Shown: piece after piece, positions 16,757 to 27,594 of the stretch
How the letters are laid out: every line of letters starts with the position of its first letter
Numbering within the stretch: position 1 is the stretch's first letter
From: Rubrivivax sp.
GTDB taxonomy: Bacteria > Pseudomonadota > Gammaproteobacteria > Burkholderiales > Burkholderiaceae_C
Direction of reading: 5' to 3'
DNA length: 64,000 nucleotides
NCBI GenBank assembly: GCA_020248915.1
Contig: JADCGP010000022.1
Location: forward strand, 1 to 64,000
Program-made: the position numbers and the translations under genes
The notes under the pieces: generated by a model
What the model was told of the DNA's origin: nothing
The model's input: only the letters and a program-made list of their open reading frames with translations
The model's database searches: none

Positions 16757-17740
16757 TCAAGGGGCGGTTCGTCGACGGCCTGTCCTGGGGCTGGGTCCAG
16801 GTGGGAGGGCGGCGCCGCTGCCACCCAGTGTCTCGAGCAGCGCATCGATCCACCAAGCGACGTTGCGGTCCCAGTTGCTGCGCCGCCAGACGACCGCGAA
16901 GCGGCCGACCGGCGCCGGCTGTGCCACGGCGAGCTGCACCAGGCGGCCGGTCTCGAGGCCGTCGCGAGCCCGCGCCGCCGGGACGAAGCCGACACCCAGT
17001 CCATCTTCGATCGCGGCCAGCTTGCCCGCCATGTTCGGCACGACCAGCGTCGGCTGGGCACCGATCAGACCCACCGATCGCTTGGGCAGCCGGCGGGAGG
17101 AATCGGCGATCACGATGGCCCGATGGCTTCGCACGATCGCGTCGTCCAGCGGTCGGCCCTGCTCCTGCGCCGCTCGGGCAATCAGCTCGTGGCCTGCCCC
17201 GGCCACGAAGATGAAGGGGACCTCGCCGAGCATCCTGCAGTCCCAGCCGCCGCCAGCAGGCAGTCCGCCCGAGGACAGGCCGGCGACCGCGATGTCTGCG
17301 CGGCCAGTCGACAGCGCATCCCAGGTCCCGCCGAGAACCTCCTCCAGCAGGCCGATCGCGACGGAGGAGCCCTGCTTGTCGAGCCCGCGGACCAGGCGGG
17401 CCACCCGGCGCAGGTCGAAGACCGTGTCGATCGCGATGCGCAGCTCGGTCGGCCTGCCGGCTCGCAGGGCCTCGAACCTGCGCTCCACGTGGTCGGCATC
17501 CGCGAGCATCCGCAGCCCCACCGACTGCAGCTCGGCGCCGAGCTCGGTGAGTTCCATCGCACCGCCGTTGCGCCGCACCAGCTTCTGGCCCAGGGAGCGC
17601 TGCATCCGGTCGATCGCGTAGCTCACGGCCGAGGGCACCCGGTCGAGTTCGCGCGCGGCGCCGGAGATCGATCCGGTGCGCGCCACCAGGTCGAGCACCC
17701 GAAGGAAGTCGAGCGACAGGCGGGGGCGCTTCGATACCAA
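16757..17740 (-). CDS. LysR-family transcriptional regulator
   Basis: This 327-residue LysR protein has an N-terminal winged helix (LDFLRVLDLVARTGSISGAARELDRVPSAVSYAIDRMQRSLG split over residues 10-52) and a substrate-binding-like effector domain. The start is a TTG at 17740, and no ATG is better placed. It is divergent from the IorA/IorB-like pair at 17843, with 102 bases between, the classic arrangement for LysR control. A C-terminal tail of about 20 residues is Pro/Arg-rich and looks non-conserved. The second Ior pair downstream on the same strand may be under the same regulator. Confidence 0.9.
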   Translation of the reverse strand: MVSKRPRLSLDFLRVLDLVARTGSISGAARELDRVPSAVSYAIDRMQRSLGQKLVRRNGGAMELTELGAELQSVGLRMLADADHVERRFEALRAGRPTELRIAIDTVFDLRRVARLVRGLDKQGSSVAIGLLEEVLGGTWDALSTGRADIAVAGLSSGGLPAGGGWDCRMLGEVPFIFVAGAGHELIARAAQEQGRPLDDAIVRSHRAIVIADSSRRLPKRSVGLIGAQPTLVVPNMAGKLAAIEDGLGVGFVPAARARDGLETGRLVQLAVAQPAPVGRFAVVWRRSNWDRNVAWWIDALLETLGGSGAALPPGPSPRTGRRRTAP

Positions 17741-17746
17741 GGCGTC

Positions 17747-17792
17747 GGCCTTTCAGGATGTCTGATGCATTGCGCAGGGGAATCGAAAGGCC
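17747..17792. promoter_or_regulatory. inverted repeat in the LysR/ior divergent promoter
   Basis: GGCCTTTC at 17747-17754 and its exact reverse complement GAAAGGCC at 17785-17792 bracket 30 bases in the 102-base divergent gap. This is a candidate binding region for the LysR protein encoded at 17740, inferred from symmetry and position. Confidence 0.35.
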
Positions 17793-17842
17793 ACGCGCAC
17801 GACGTCTCCTAGAGTCCGTTGACTCGGACAGCGGAGGTTGCG

Positions 17843-18315
17843 GTGGCCGGTGAGGACAGCATGGTCAATGTGCGCGTCGAAGTCAACGGCGTGCGGCACG
17901 AGTACGTCGGGCAGGCGGAGCGGCCCCTGCTGTGGTTCCTGCGGGACGGCCTCGGCCTGTCCGGCACCAAGTACGGATGCGGCATCGGGCAGTGCGGCGC
18001 CTGCACGGTCCATCTGGACGGGCAGGCCGTCCGCAGCTGTGTCGTGCCGATGAGCGCCACGTCGGGCCGAAGGGTGCTGACCATCGAAGGCCTCGGCACG
18101 CGCGAACGCCCGCACCCGCTGCAGCAGGCCTGGCTCACGGTCGGCGTGTCCGAGTGCGGGTACTGCCAACCCGGTCAGATCATGGCGGCGGCGGCGCTGC
18201 CACCGGGTCCGATGCCGCCGGACGCGTTGCGGCAGATCGGCAACATCTGCCGCTGCGGCACCTACGGGCGCATCGGCCAGGCCATCGCGCTGGCACGCGC
18301 GCCGAAGGCGGCGGC

Positions 18316-18319
<4 letters not shown>
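17843..18319 (+). CDS. isoquinoline 1-oxidoreductase-type 2Fe-2S subunit (IorA-like, second copy)
   Basis: This 158-residue two-cluster [2Fe-2S] protein is clearly related to the one at 15865-16335 but diverged. It shows KYGCGIGQCGACTV for the first cluster and CGYCQPG plus NICRCGTY for the second. The GTG at 17843 is chosen because GGAGG at 17833-17837 sits five bases before it. An ATG 18 bases further in is the alternative. The stop overlaps the ATG of the large subunit (ATGA). The pair reads away from the LysR gene. Confidence 0.93.
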
Positions 18320-20502
<2,183 letters not shown>

Positions 20503-20554
20503 AGCGGGGATCGACGTGCAGCCGCCGGAGTGCGGACGGCCCCGCCGCGGTGCT

Positions 20555-21517
20555 TCAGGGAACGGTCCCCGCGGAGGCCGGCGCGAGCCGGGCGCGCAGC
20601 GCCTGCTCGAGCTGGTTCCACACGTAGCGCATCGACGCCGAGCGGCGCAGTTCGTCGTGCGCGCACAGCCACACCTCCTGCTTCTGGCTGAAGCGCTCGG
20701 GCAGCAGGCGCCGCAGGCAGGGATTGGCGGCGGCCACGTCGACGAGGTAGGCGGCGATGCCCATGCCGGCCTCGACGGCGGCGTGGCGGGCCAGTATCGC
20801 GTCCGTGCGCAGCCGGAAGCGGATCGGCCGGGTCGGGAGCTCGCCCCGCACCATCGGCGCCAGCGGCGTGGCCTCGCGGTCGAAGCCGGCCACGAAGGCG
20901 CCCTCGGGGATCTCGAAGCCCGCCGGCTCCCCATGCCGCTGCAGCAGCGACTCGTGCGCGTACAGGCCGAGCTCGGTGTTGCCGACGTGCATCGTGATCA
21001 GCCCGTCCTGCTCGGGCCTGAAGAAGCGCACCGCGATGTCGGCCTCGCGGCGCAGCAGGTTCTCGGGCCGGTTCGACACCGAGAGCTCGATCTCCAGTTC
21101 CGGCTGCTCCTCGAGCATGCGGGCCACCAGCGGCGCCACCACGTGCGTGGCGTAGACCTCCGAGACCGCGATGCGCACCGTGCCCACCAACCCGTGGTGC
21201 GCGCCGGCGAACAGCCGCTCGGCCTCGCGCGCCGAGGCCTTCATGGACGAGACGACGCCGTGCAGCGCGTGCGCCCGCTCGGTGGGCTTCAGCCGGCCGG
21301 GCTGGCGCACGAACAGCGCCTCGCCGAGCGCGATCTCGAGTTCGCGCACGTGGCGGCCGACGCTGGGCTGCGTCGTGGCCAGGCGGCGCGCAGCTTCGGT
21401 GAGCGTGCCGGCCTCGTAGACGGCGATGAACGAGCGCAGCAGGTTCCAGTCGGCGAGCTGCGGCCCGGCCGGCGGGGCCGCTTGAACGGGATCAGCGGAG
21501 CGTGCACGCTCGGGCAT
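20555..21517 (-). CDS. LysR-family transcriptional regulator (paralogue of the one at 39743)
   Basis: This 320-residue LysR protein has its winged helix starting at ADWNLLRSFIAVYEAGTLTEAA and an effector domain with NLLRREADIAVRFFRPEQD. These two stretches are nearly shared with the LysR at 39743-40666, so the two are paralogues. The ATG at 21517 gives a short Ala/Pro-rich leader before the DNA-binding domain. The nitroreductase gene ends 20 bases upstream on the same strand, so the two probably form one transcript. The regulator converges on the IorB-like gene. Confidence 0.9.
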   Translation of the reverse strand: MPERARSADPVQAAPPAGPQLADWNLLRSFIAVYEAGTLTEAARRLATTQPSVGRHVRELEIALGEALFVRQPGRLKPTERAHALHGVVSSMKASAREAERLFAGAHHGLVGTVRIAVSEVYATHVVAPLVARMLEEQPELEIELSVSNRPENLLRREADIAVRFFRPEQDGLITMHVGNTELGLYAHESLLQRHGEPAGFEIPEGAFVAGFDREATPLAPMVRGELPTRPIRFRLRTDAILARHAAVEAGMGIAAYLVDVAAANPCLRRLLPERFSQKQEVWLCAHDELRRSASMRYVWNQLEQALRARLAPASAGTVP

Positions 21518-21537
21518 CGCCGCAGTGTCGCATGCGC

Positions 21538-22734
21538 TCAGGTCCGCAGCATCGTCACCAGGTCGCGGCGCGGCGACGGACCGGCAGGCGCGCTGGCGTA
21601 GCCCACGCGCGCCAGCATCTGCACCGTGCCCTGGGCCGGGTCCACGCCCAGCGCGCGGTGCACGGCGGCGTAGGGACCGCGCATGGCCTCGAACTCCTGC
21701 AGCGCCTGCGACACCGGATGCATGTCCACCCCCGCCGCGGTGGCCTGCAGGTGCTGCCGCACGTAGGCGCGGCCGGACTCGAGCTGCTGCAGGCGCGAGT
21801 TGCCCGCGCTCACCAGCCACAGCAGACCGCTGCCGGTCTCGTACGGCTTCCAGTGGTCCATCACGCGCTGCAGGCTGCTCTGGCCGCGCTGCGGCACCTC
21901 CATCGGATCGAACAGCCCGGTGGTGTGCAGCAGGCGGATCATCGGGCTGGACAGGCTGATCCCGTCGCGGTGCTTGGCGATGGCGTCGGGGCCGATGCGC
22001 ATCAGGCGCGCCGACTCCAGCCAGGTGGCCGGCGTGATGGCCTCGATCTCGTAGGCCTCGCGCGTGATGCGGCGCAGCGCGGCCAGCGGCTCGGGCGCCG
22101 TCACCGTGCCGGCCTGCAGGCCATGGCGGCGCGCCGTCTCCACCCAGGCCGAGGTCAGCGCCTCCGGCAGCGGGCGGCCGTCGGCGTAGGCGGTCTTGGC
22201 GGTGTGGCGCCGCGCGATGGCGGCGTACAGCGGGTCGCGCGGGGCCGAGCCGGCGGGGCCGGGCGTCAGCGTGGCCACCACGGTGCCCGCAGGCAGGCTG
22301 CGCGCAGCCGGCGCGCCCTGAGGGAACAGCGCCACGGTCACCGAATGCCCGCGCTCGGCCGCGGCGATGAGTGCCAGCTCGATGAAGGCGCCGCAGCCGA
22401 TCAGGATCTGGCGGCCGAACGGATCGGTCTCGGGCAGCAGCCGCTCGCCGTCGCACAGCAGGTGGATGCGGCCCGGCTCGCGCAGGTCGGCGATCCAGGA
22501 CTGGCGGTTGTGCGGGTTGGGCGCCAGCAGCGCATGCGCCAGCATGAAGCGGCGCAGCTCGGTCTCGGCGGTGGCCATGCGCCAGGGTTGAAGCGCGGCC
22601 TCCGGGGGACCGGACGCGCAACCGGCAGCGCCCACGCCGGCGGCCAAGACGACACCGCCGCCGACGAGCCGGAGGAAGGCGCGGCGCGATGGTTGCGAGG
22701 ATGCGGCGCCTGCGGCGGGGGCGAGGTGGTTCAT
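21538..22734 (-). CDS. Tat-exported lipoprotein of the Acg-like nitroreductase family
   Basis: This 398-residue flavin-fold protein resembles the Acg-type nitroreductase family (NPHNRQSWI near residue 80, then a long nitroreductase-like body). The N-terminus has a twin-arginine motif SRRAFLRLVGGG, a hydrophobic core and a lipobox-like GAAGC. It is probably exported folded and lipidated. The ATG at 22734 is the first that gives this leader. It is followed at 20 bases by the LysR gene. The physiological reaction is not known for this family. FMN binding and a stress-related role are inferred. Confidence 0.85.
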   Translation of the reverse strand: MNHLAPAAGAASSQPSRRAFLRLVGGGVVLAAGVGAAGCASGPPEAALQPWRMATAETELRRFMLAHALLAPNPHNRQSWIADLREPGRIHLLCDGERLLPETDPFGRQILIGCGAFIELALIAAAERGHSVTVALFPQGAPAARSLPAGTVVATLTPGPAGSAPRDPLYAAIARRHTAKTAYADGRPLPEALTSAWVETARRHGLQAGTVTAPEPLAALRRITREAYEIEAITPATWLESARLMRIGPDAIAKHRDGISLSSPMIRLLHTTGLFDPMEVPQRGQSSLQRVMDHWKPYETGSGLLWLVSAGNSRLQQLESGRAYVRQHLQATAAGVDMHPVSQALQEFEAMRGPYAAVHRALGVDPAQGTVQMLARVGYASAPAGPSPRRDLVTMLRT

Positions 22735-22812
22735 GGCGGTGCCCGGGGTTGGTGGAAGCGAACGCCCATGTTGGACGCGCACCGGCGGCGCGGCCAGATC
22801 CGGGAAGGCATG

Positions 22813-23745
22813 TCAGCCATGCAGGCTTGCATGGCGAAGGCGGCGCGGCCAGGACGGCCCGGCCCGGCAGGGTCGCCGACGGCGCCGGGGCTCGGCACCA
22901 GCCATCACGTTGGGTCGCGCAGCGCCCCCGGCCCCGGGACCGCTCGGCGCGGCGCCGCTGGCCCGGGCTCGGGCGCTCCGAAGCAGCGTGCGGGCTGCGT
23001 CCTGCGCGGGCAGGAGCAGGGTCGAGGCGCGCTCGGCAAGACGCGTGGCCCGCACGCGGTCCGGGCAGGCCTGCGCCGCGTGCAGCGCCCACTCGCCCGC
23101 AGTCACCGCGGGCACGCCGGCCGGGCCGTCGCCGTCGATCGCGCCCGCAACGCACTCCCACGTCGCTCAGCGCCTGCAGCCTGCGCAGCCAGTCGAGGCC
23201 TGCCGGCCGGTCTCCGGTGCGACACAGCACCAGCGCCGTCGCGCCGGCCATCTGCAGCCGCACCGAGGGTTCCTCGGCAGCCGCACCGAGGGTTCCTCGT
23301 CGGCGGCGCCGGCGGCGTCGGCCCAGGAGCGCAGCCACTCCAGGGCCCGGGCGTCGGCCCCGTCGGCGAGCCAGCCGATCTACTGCTGCAGTTCGACCAG
23401 CGCCCTGGGCGGGGTCGACACCTTGGGGTGCGACCGCCGCGCCTGGCGCTCCTGGTCGATCTGCGCGTCGGCGCCGGCACGGTCTCCGAGGTCCCGCAGA
23501 CTCAGGGCGAACAGCAGGCGCGCGGACGGCAGGCTCCTTCCGCGCGACTGGGGGAAGCGCTCGAGGATGGCGATGGCGGCCGCGATGGCGTCGGCGGCAC
23601 GCTCGAGGTGTCCCGAGCCGACCAGCGAGCGGACGCCGTCGAGCATGCCGATCGCGCCGTCGGCCCGTTCGGCCAGCCACACCGATCCCATGCCGCCGCT
23701 GCCGGGTTCGCGCACCAGGCGAGAGGGTCCGACCAAGTCGCCGGC
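22813..23745 (-). pseudogene. decayed Ser/Thr protein kinase with C-terminal repeat domain
   Basis: The 5' end reads SRLVREPGSGGMGSVWLAERADG, the glycine-rich loop of a bacterial Hanks-type kinase. It then jumps directly to an alpha-helical TPR-like region (RSLVGSGHLERAADAIAAAIA, bases about 23650-23500), so the catalytic core is gone. A stop at 23380-23382 and further frame changes follow. One frame change coincides with a 23-base tandem duplication at 23254-23299. Later fragments (EEPSVRLQMAGATALVLC, then EWALHAAQACPDRVRATRLAERAS) continue the helical domain in other frames. It lies between the LysR at 23764 and the nitroreductase gene. Confidence 0.75.
23254..23299. repeat. 23-base tandem duplication in the kinase remnant
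   Basis: Bases 23254-23276 are repeated exactly at 23277-23299. Because 23 is not a multiple of three, the duplication shifts the reading frame of the decayed kinase gene. Confidence 0.92.
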
Positions 23746-23763
23746 GGCCGGGCCAAGGCCGTG

Positions 23764-24675
23764 TCAGTGCAGCGCGGCCGCCACGGCCTTGCGCATCTGC
23801 CGCCAGTGCCGGGCGACGACGGCCTCGACCTCGTCGTGCAGCGGATGGGGGCGCGCGGCCGACCACAGCAGGGCCAGCACGCTGCGGTGGCGTGAGGCGG
23901 GCAGCCGCCGCAGCACCACCCCCGGATGGGCCAGCAGCACGCAGCTGGCCGGGACGATCGACACCCCCAGGCCGGCCGCCACCATGCCCAGCGCGCTGGA
24001 GAAGGTGTTGGCCTCGTGACGGATCGCAGGGCTGAAGCCGCCTTCCATGCACAGCGCGATCATGCGGTCGAAGTAGTTGGCCCCGCGCTCGCGCCCGAAG
24101 CTCACGAAGTCCTCGCGGGCCAGGTCGCGCATGCGCAACGCCGCGCGTGCGGCCAGCGCGTGGTCGGCCGGCAGGGCCACGCAGTAGGGGTCGTCCTGCT
24201 GGTGCAGCACGCGGACCGCCTGGTCGGCGCGGGCCGGGCGGCCGATGCCGTAGTCGAGCCGACCCTCGGCCAGGCCGTCGACCTGCGCCTGCGTGGCCAT
24301 CTCGCGTGCCTCGATGGCGAGTCCGGGGTGCGCCAGCCGCAGCGCGCGCACGAGCGCCGGCAGGGCGGTCTGGCTGGCCGAGGGCACGAGCCCGAGGCGA
24401 AGCGGTCGTGGCCGCTCGCCGTGGGCCCTTGCGCGCGCCACCGCGTCCTGCAGCTGCGCCTGCAGCAGCCGCGCGTCCTCGAGGAAGGCCCGGCCGGCCG
24501 GCGTCAGGGCCACCCCGCGGCGGTGGCGCAGCAGCAGCGGCTGCCCGACGATGGCCTCGAGCTGCCGCAGCTGCACCGACAGCGCCGGTTGCGCCACGAA
24601 CAGGCGCGCTGCCGCGGCGCTGAAGCTGCCCGCCTCGGCGACGGCGACGAAGTAGCGGAGCTGGCGCAGTTCCAT
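23764..24675 (-). CDS. LysR-family transcriptional regulator (BenM/CatM-like length)
   Basis: This 303-residue LysR protein begins MELRQLRYFVAVAEAGSFSAAAARL and has a full effector domain with GLGVSIVPAS near residue 235. It is divergent from the isochorismatase operon at 24778 with about 100 bases between. An ATAG-N7-TTAT near-palindrome at about 24681-24695 resembles the ATAC-N7-GTAT boxes of LysR regulators. It is the probable regulator of that operon. Confidence 0.92.
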   Translation of the reverse strand: MELRQLRYFVAVAEAGSFSAAAARLFVAQPALSVQLRQLEAIVGQPLLLRHRRGVALTPAGRAFLEDARLLQAQLQDAVARARAHGERPRPLRLGLVPSASQTALPALVRALRLAHPGLAIEAREMATQAQVDGLAEGRLDYGIGRPARADQAVRVLHQQDDPYCVALPADHALAARAALRMRDLAREDFVSFGRERGANYFDRMIALCMEGGFSPAIRHEANTFSSALGMVAAGLGVSIVPASCVLLAHPGVVLRRLPASRHRSVLALLWSAARPHPLHDEVEAVVARHWRQMRKAVAAALH

Positions 24676-24777
24676 GTTGTATAGCTCTCCGTTATGGCTC
24701 GAATCACGAAACAGTATTTTTCAGCAAGTCAGGCCCGCCCGAAGATCACGCTGTCCGCACCCCACCGAGGCCGATCC
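24676..24777. promoter_or_regulatory. divergent promoter with LysR-type box
   Basis: This gap between LysR and the isochorismatase gene is locally AT-rich. ATAG (24681-24684), seven bases and TTAT (24692-24695) form an imperfect LysR-type T-N11-A element. Further right, ACAGTATTTTTCA could hold a -10 region for the plus-strand operon. Confidence 0.4.
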
Positions 24778-25506
24778 ATGCGCCCCAGCCTGCCAGCCCT
24801 CCCGCCTGTCCACGCCGCACCGCCGCACCGGGCGGCGCATGCGGCCCGGGTGCGCGGCGCGGAAGCGTTCCGTCCGCGCTCGATCGAGCCGTATGCGCTT
24901 CCGGGCGACGAGGTTCTCGGGCTGAACAAGGCGCGCTGGCGGCTGGAGGTGGGCGACGCCGTGCTGCTGATCCACGACCTGCAGAACCACTGGGTCGGCA
25001 TGTTCGGCGACCCGTCGGCCTGGCTGGAGGGCATCGCGCGCCTGCGCCGGGCCTGCGACGCCGCGGGCGTGCCGTGCGTCTACACGCGTGCACGCCCTGC
25101 GCGCACCGCCGCCGAGCGCGGCCTCGCGCTCGCGCTGTGGGGCCTGGGCGTCGCTTCCGATCCGGCCGACGCCGCCGCGGGCCAGCTCGTCGCGCCGCTG
25201 GCGCCGCGCGGCACCGACTACGTCGTCGACAAGCCCAAGTACAGCGCCTTCTTCGACAGTGAACTCGAGGCGCTGCTGCAGCGCCTGGGCCGGCGCCAGA
25301 TCGTGCTGACCGGCGTCTTCGGCCACCACGGCATCCAGGTCACGGCGGTCGACGCCTACATGCGCAACCTGCAGGTCTTCCTCGCGGCCGATGCGATGGC
25401 CGACTATTCGGCATCCGAGCACGAGCAGACGCTGCGCTACGTGGCCGAGGTCTGCGGCTGCGTCGCCACGGTCGGGTCGCTGACCAGAGCCCTGGAGGGC
25501 GCGTGA
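24778..25506 (+). CDS. isochorismatase-family hydrolase (EntB/PhzD type)
   Basis: This 242-residue protein matches the true isochorismatase branch rather than nicotinamidases. The lead-in YALPGDEVLGLNKARWRLE corresponds to the EntB/PhzD N-terminus. HDLQNHW holds the catalytic Asp, DKPKYSAFF the catalytic Lys, and GVFGHHGI has glycine where cysteine hydrolases have their nucleophile. The enzyme should cleave the enolpyruvyl ether of isochorismate or aminodeoxyisochorismate. There is no carrier-protein domain as in EntB. An in-frame ATG at 24694 would add 28 residues without homology, so I chose 24778. It is the first gene of a three-gene operon. Confidence 0.86.
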   Translation: MRPSLPALPPVHAAPPHRAAHAARVRGAEAFRPRSIEPYALPGDEVLGLNKARWRLEVGDAVLLIHDLQNHWVGMFGDPSAWLEGIARLRRACDAAGVPCVYTRARPARTAAERGLALALWGLGVASDPADAAAGQLVAPLAPRGTDYVVDKPKYSAFFDSELEALLQRLGRRQIVLTGVFGHHGIQVTAVDAYMRNLQVFLAADAMADYSASEHEQTLRYVAEVCGCVATVGSLTRALEGA

Positions 25507-26501
25507 GCATCACGCACGGCGGCAGCGTCGTCCACTGGATGATCGGCACACCGATCCGGCAGGTGCGCCTCCCGCGGCTGGCCAACGAGTTATTCCAGCG
25601 CACCGGCCGCGACGAGGTGCTGGTGCCGATGGAGGTGCACGCCGACGGGCTGGCCCCGGCGCTTGCGCTGTACGCGGCCGCCTCCAACGCCGGCGGGCTG
25701 ATCAGCACGCTGCCGCACAAGGGCCGGCTCGCCGGCCTGGTGGATGCCTGCAGTCCGCGTGCCGCGCTGACGGGCATGGTCAACACGGTGCGCAAGGAGG
25801 CCGGGCGTCTGGTCGGTGACATGCTCGACGGGGCCGCACTGGCCGCGGCGCTGCGCCAGCGGGCGGTGGACCTGCGCGGCCGGCGCGCCGTGGTGCTGGG
25901 CTGCGGCGGGTTTGGCAGCGCCGCGGCGTTCGAACTGCTGGCCGCAGGCGCGCAGACCCTGGTGCTGGTGGAAGTCGACGTTGCGCGCGCGACGCGGCTG
26001 GCGCATCGCCTGGACGCCCACTTCGGGGCCGGCCGGGTGCGGGTGCGGGGGCCGTGGCGAGGCCCGGAGCCGGGGCACGGCCCCGATCTGGAGGGCGTGC
26101 AACTGCTGGTGCAGGCCTCACCGGCCGGCATGCACCGCGACGGCGGGCCGGCGCTGCATGCCGCCGAGGCGCTGCCTTGCGATCTCGATGCGCTGCAGGG
26201 CCTGGAGTTCCTGGTCGACGCCGTCACCGGCCCGGCCACGGCGCTGATGCGGGCGGCGCGCACTCGCGGCCTGGGCGTTCTGGGCGGCGACGAGATCGCA
26301 GCGGCGCAACTGCCGCTGGTGCTGGACTTCTGGCGCGTGCCGGGAGTCGCGTGCTCGTCGTCGGCGTCGACTGCAGTGCCTGAACTGTCGGCATCACCCG
26401 CCGACTCCGCTGGCTCCGCCGAGTCCGCTCCACCGCCACCGCCCGCCCCGGCCGAGCCGCGCCGCGCCGGCCAGCCCATTCAACCGGAGACCGACCGATG
26501 A
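25503..26501 (+). CDS. shikimate dehydrogenase-like oxidoreductase
   Basis: This 332-residue protein has the AroE/YdiB two-domain layout. The substrate domain contains TLPHKGRLAGLVD with the conserved Lys, and the NTVRKEAGRLVGDMLDG segment holds the conserved Asp. The Rossmann part has VVLGCGGFGSAAAFELLAAGA. The last 45 residues are Ser/Ala then Pro-rich and look like a disordered tail that AroE proteins lack. GTG at 25503 overlaps the isochorismatase TGA (GTGA). Together with its neighbour it suggests handling of a shikimate/chorismate-like or quinate-like ring, by inference. Confidence 0.85.
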   Translation: MSITHGGSVVHWMIGTPIRQVRLPRLANELFQRTGRDEVLVPMEVHADGLAPALALYAAASNAGGLISTLPHKGRLAGLVDACSPRAALTGMVNTVRKEAGRLVGDMLDGAALAAALRQRAVDLRGRRAVVLGCGGFGSAAAFELLAAGAQTLVLVEVDVARATRLAHRLDAHFGAGRVRVRGPWRGPEPGHGPDLEGVQLLVQASPAGMHRDGGPALHAAEALPCDLDALQGLEFLVDAVTGPATALMRAARTRGLGVLGGDEIAAAQLPLVLDFWRVPGVACSSSASTAVPELSASPADSAGSAESAPPPPPAPAEPRRAGQPIQPETDR

Positions 26502-27526
26502 CAACGATGCCCGATCCCCGTCACGACGCCCGTCGCGAGTCCTGCCGCGAATCCCGTCGCCAGTGGCTGCGCGCGCTGGCCGCTGCCTGGCTCCCCGTGG
26601 CCGGCCCGGCGCCGCTGCGCGCCCAGGGCAGCCTGCCGGGAGCCTTGAGGCTTGTGCTGACCGCGCCACCCGGCTCTTCGATCGACCTGCTGGGCCGGAT
26701 GGTCGCCGAGCGGCTTCGCGAACGGCTGGGGGTGCCGGTGGTGCCCGACAACCGCCCCGCCGCCGGCGGCACGGCGGGCACGGGGGAGGTGGCGCGCGCG
26801 GCCGCCGACGGGGCGACGATCGGGCTGTCGTTCACCGGGCCGCTGGTGCTCGCGCCCATGCTGCAGTCGAGGCTGCCCTACGACCCGGAGCGGCAGCTCG
26901 CCCCCATCGTGCTCCTGGGCACCGCACCCAACCTGCTGGCCGTCAACGCCAGCCTGCCGGTGGCCAGCTTCCGCGAGTTCATCGACCACGTGCGGGCGCG
27001 CCCGGGGAGGTTGAACTACTCCTCCTCGGGCAACGGCAGCAGCGCCCATCTGGCGATGGAACTCCTCAAGGCGCAGGCTGGCCTGTTCATCGTCCACGTG
27101 CCCTACAACGGCGCGCCGCCTGCTGCGCAGGCCGCCGCCGCGGGCGACGTCGACGCGATCATGGCCAACCCCACCGCGCTGCTGCCGCTGATCAAGGCGG
27201 GCCGGCTGCGCGCGCTGGCCACCACGGGCCGCGGGCGCTGGGCCGGCATGTCCGAGCTGCCCACCGTGGCCGAGAGCGGCTTCGCCGGCTTCGAGGCCCT
27301 GGCGTGGAACGGCTTCGTGGCGCCGGCGGGTACGCCGCGCGAGTGGTTGGAGCGCCTGAACCGCGAGATCAACGCGATCGTTTCCGCGCCCGACTTCAAG
27401 CCCCGGGCCGAGGCGGCGGGCTGGGACGTGGCCGGCGGCAGCATCGAGGCGTTCGCCGGATTCATGAGGGCCGAGCGCGCGCGCTGGGCGCCGGTGGTCA
27501 AGCGCAGCGGTGCCAAGATCGATTGA
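26498..27526 (+). CDS. Bug-family (TctC-like) periplasmic receptor
   Basis: This 342-residue tripartite tricarboxylate-type receptor has a leader with RRQWLRALAAAWLP (Tat- or Sec-like) ending near PLRAQG. The Bug fold signatures are APPGSSIDLLGRMVAERL, NRPAAGGTAGTGEVA, LNYSSSGNGSSAHLAMELL and VPYNGAPPA. ATG at 26498 overlaps the previous TGA. No TctA or TctB gene adjoins it, which is common for Bug proteins. It should bind a carboxylated ligand in the periplasm, perhaps the substrate of the two upstream enzymes. Confidence 0.92.
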   Translation: MTTMPDPRHDARRESCRESRRQWLRALAAAWLPVAGPAPLRAQGSLPGALRLVLTAPPGSSIDLLGRMVAERLRERLGVPVVPDNRPAAGGTAGTGEVARAAADGATIGLSFTGPLVLAPMLQSRLPYDPERQLAPIVLLGTAPNLLAVNASLPVASFREFIDHVRARPGRLNYSSSGNGSSAHLAMELLKAQAGLFIVHVPYNGAPPAAQAAAAGDVDAIMANPTALLPLIKAGRLRALATTGRGRWAGMSELPTVAESGFAGFEALAWNGFVAPAGTPREWLERLNREINAIVSAPDFKPRAEAAGWDVAGGSIEAFAGFMRAERARWAPVVKRSGAKID

Positions 27527-27594
27527 AGGAGCGTCGAGCGCCAGCCAGGTTTGGTGCGGGCGCGACTCATGTCCGGCCCTCGGCTTCCACGCGT

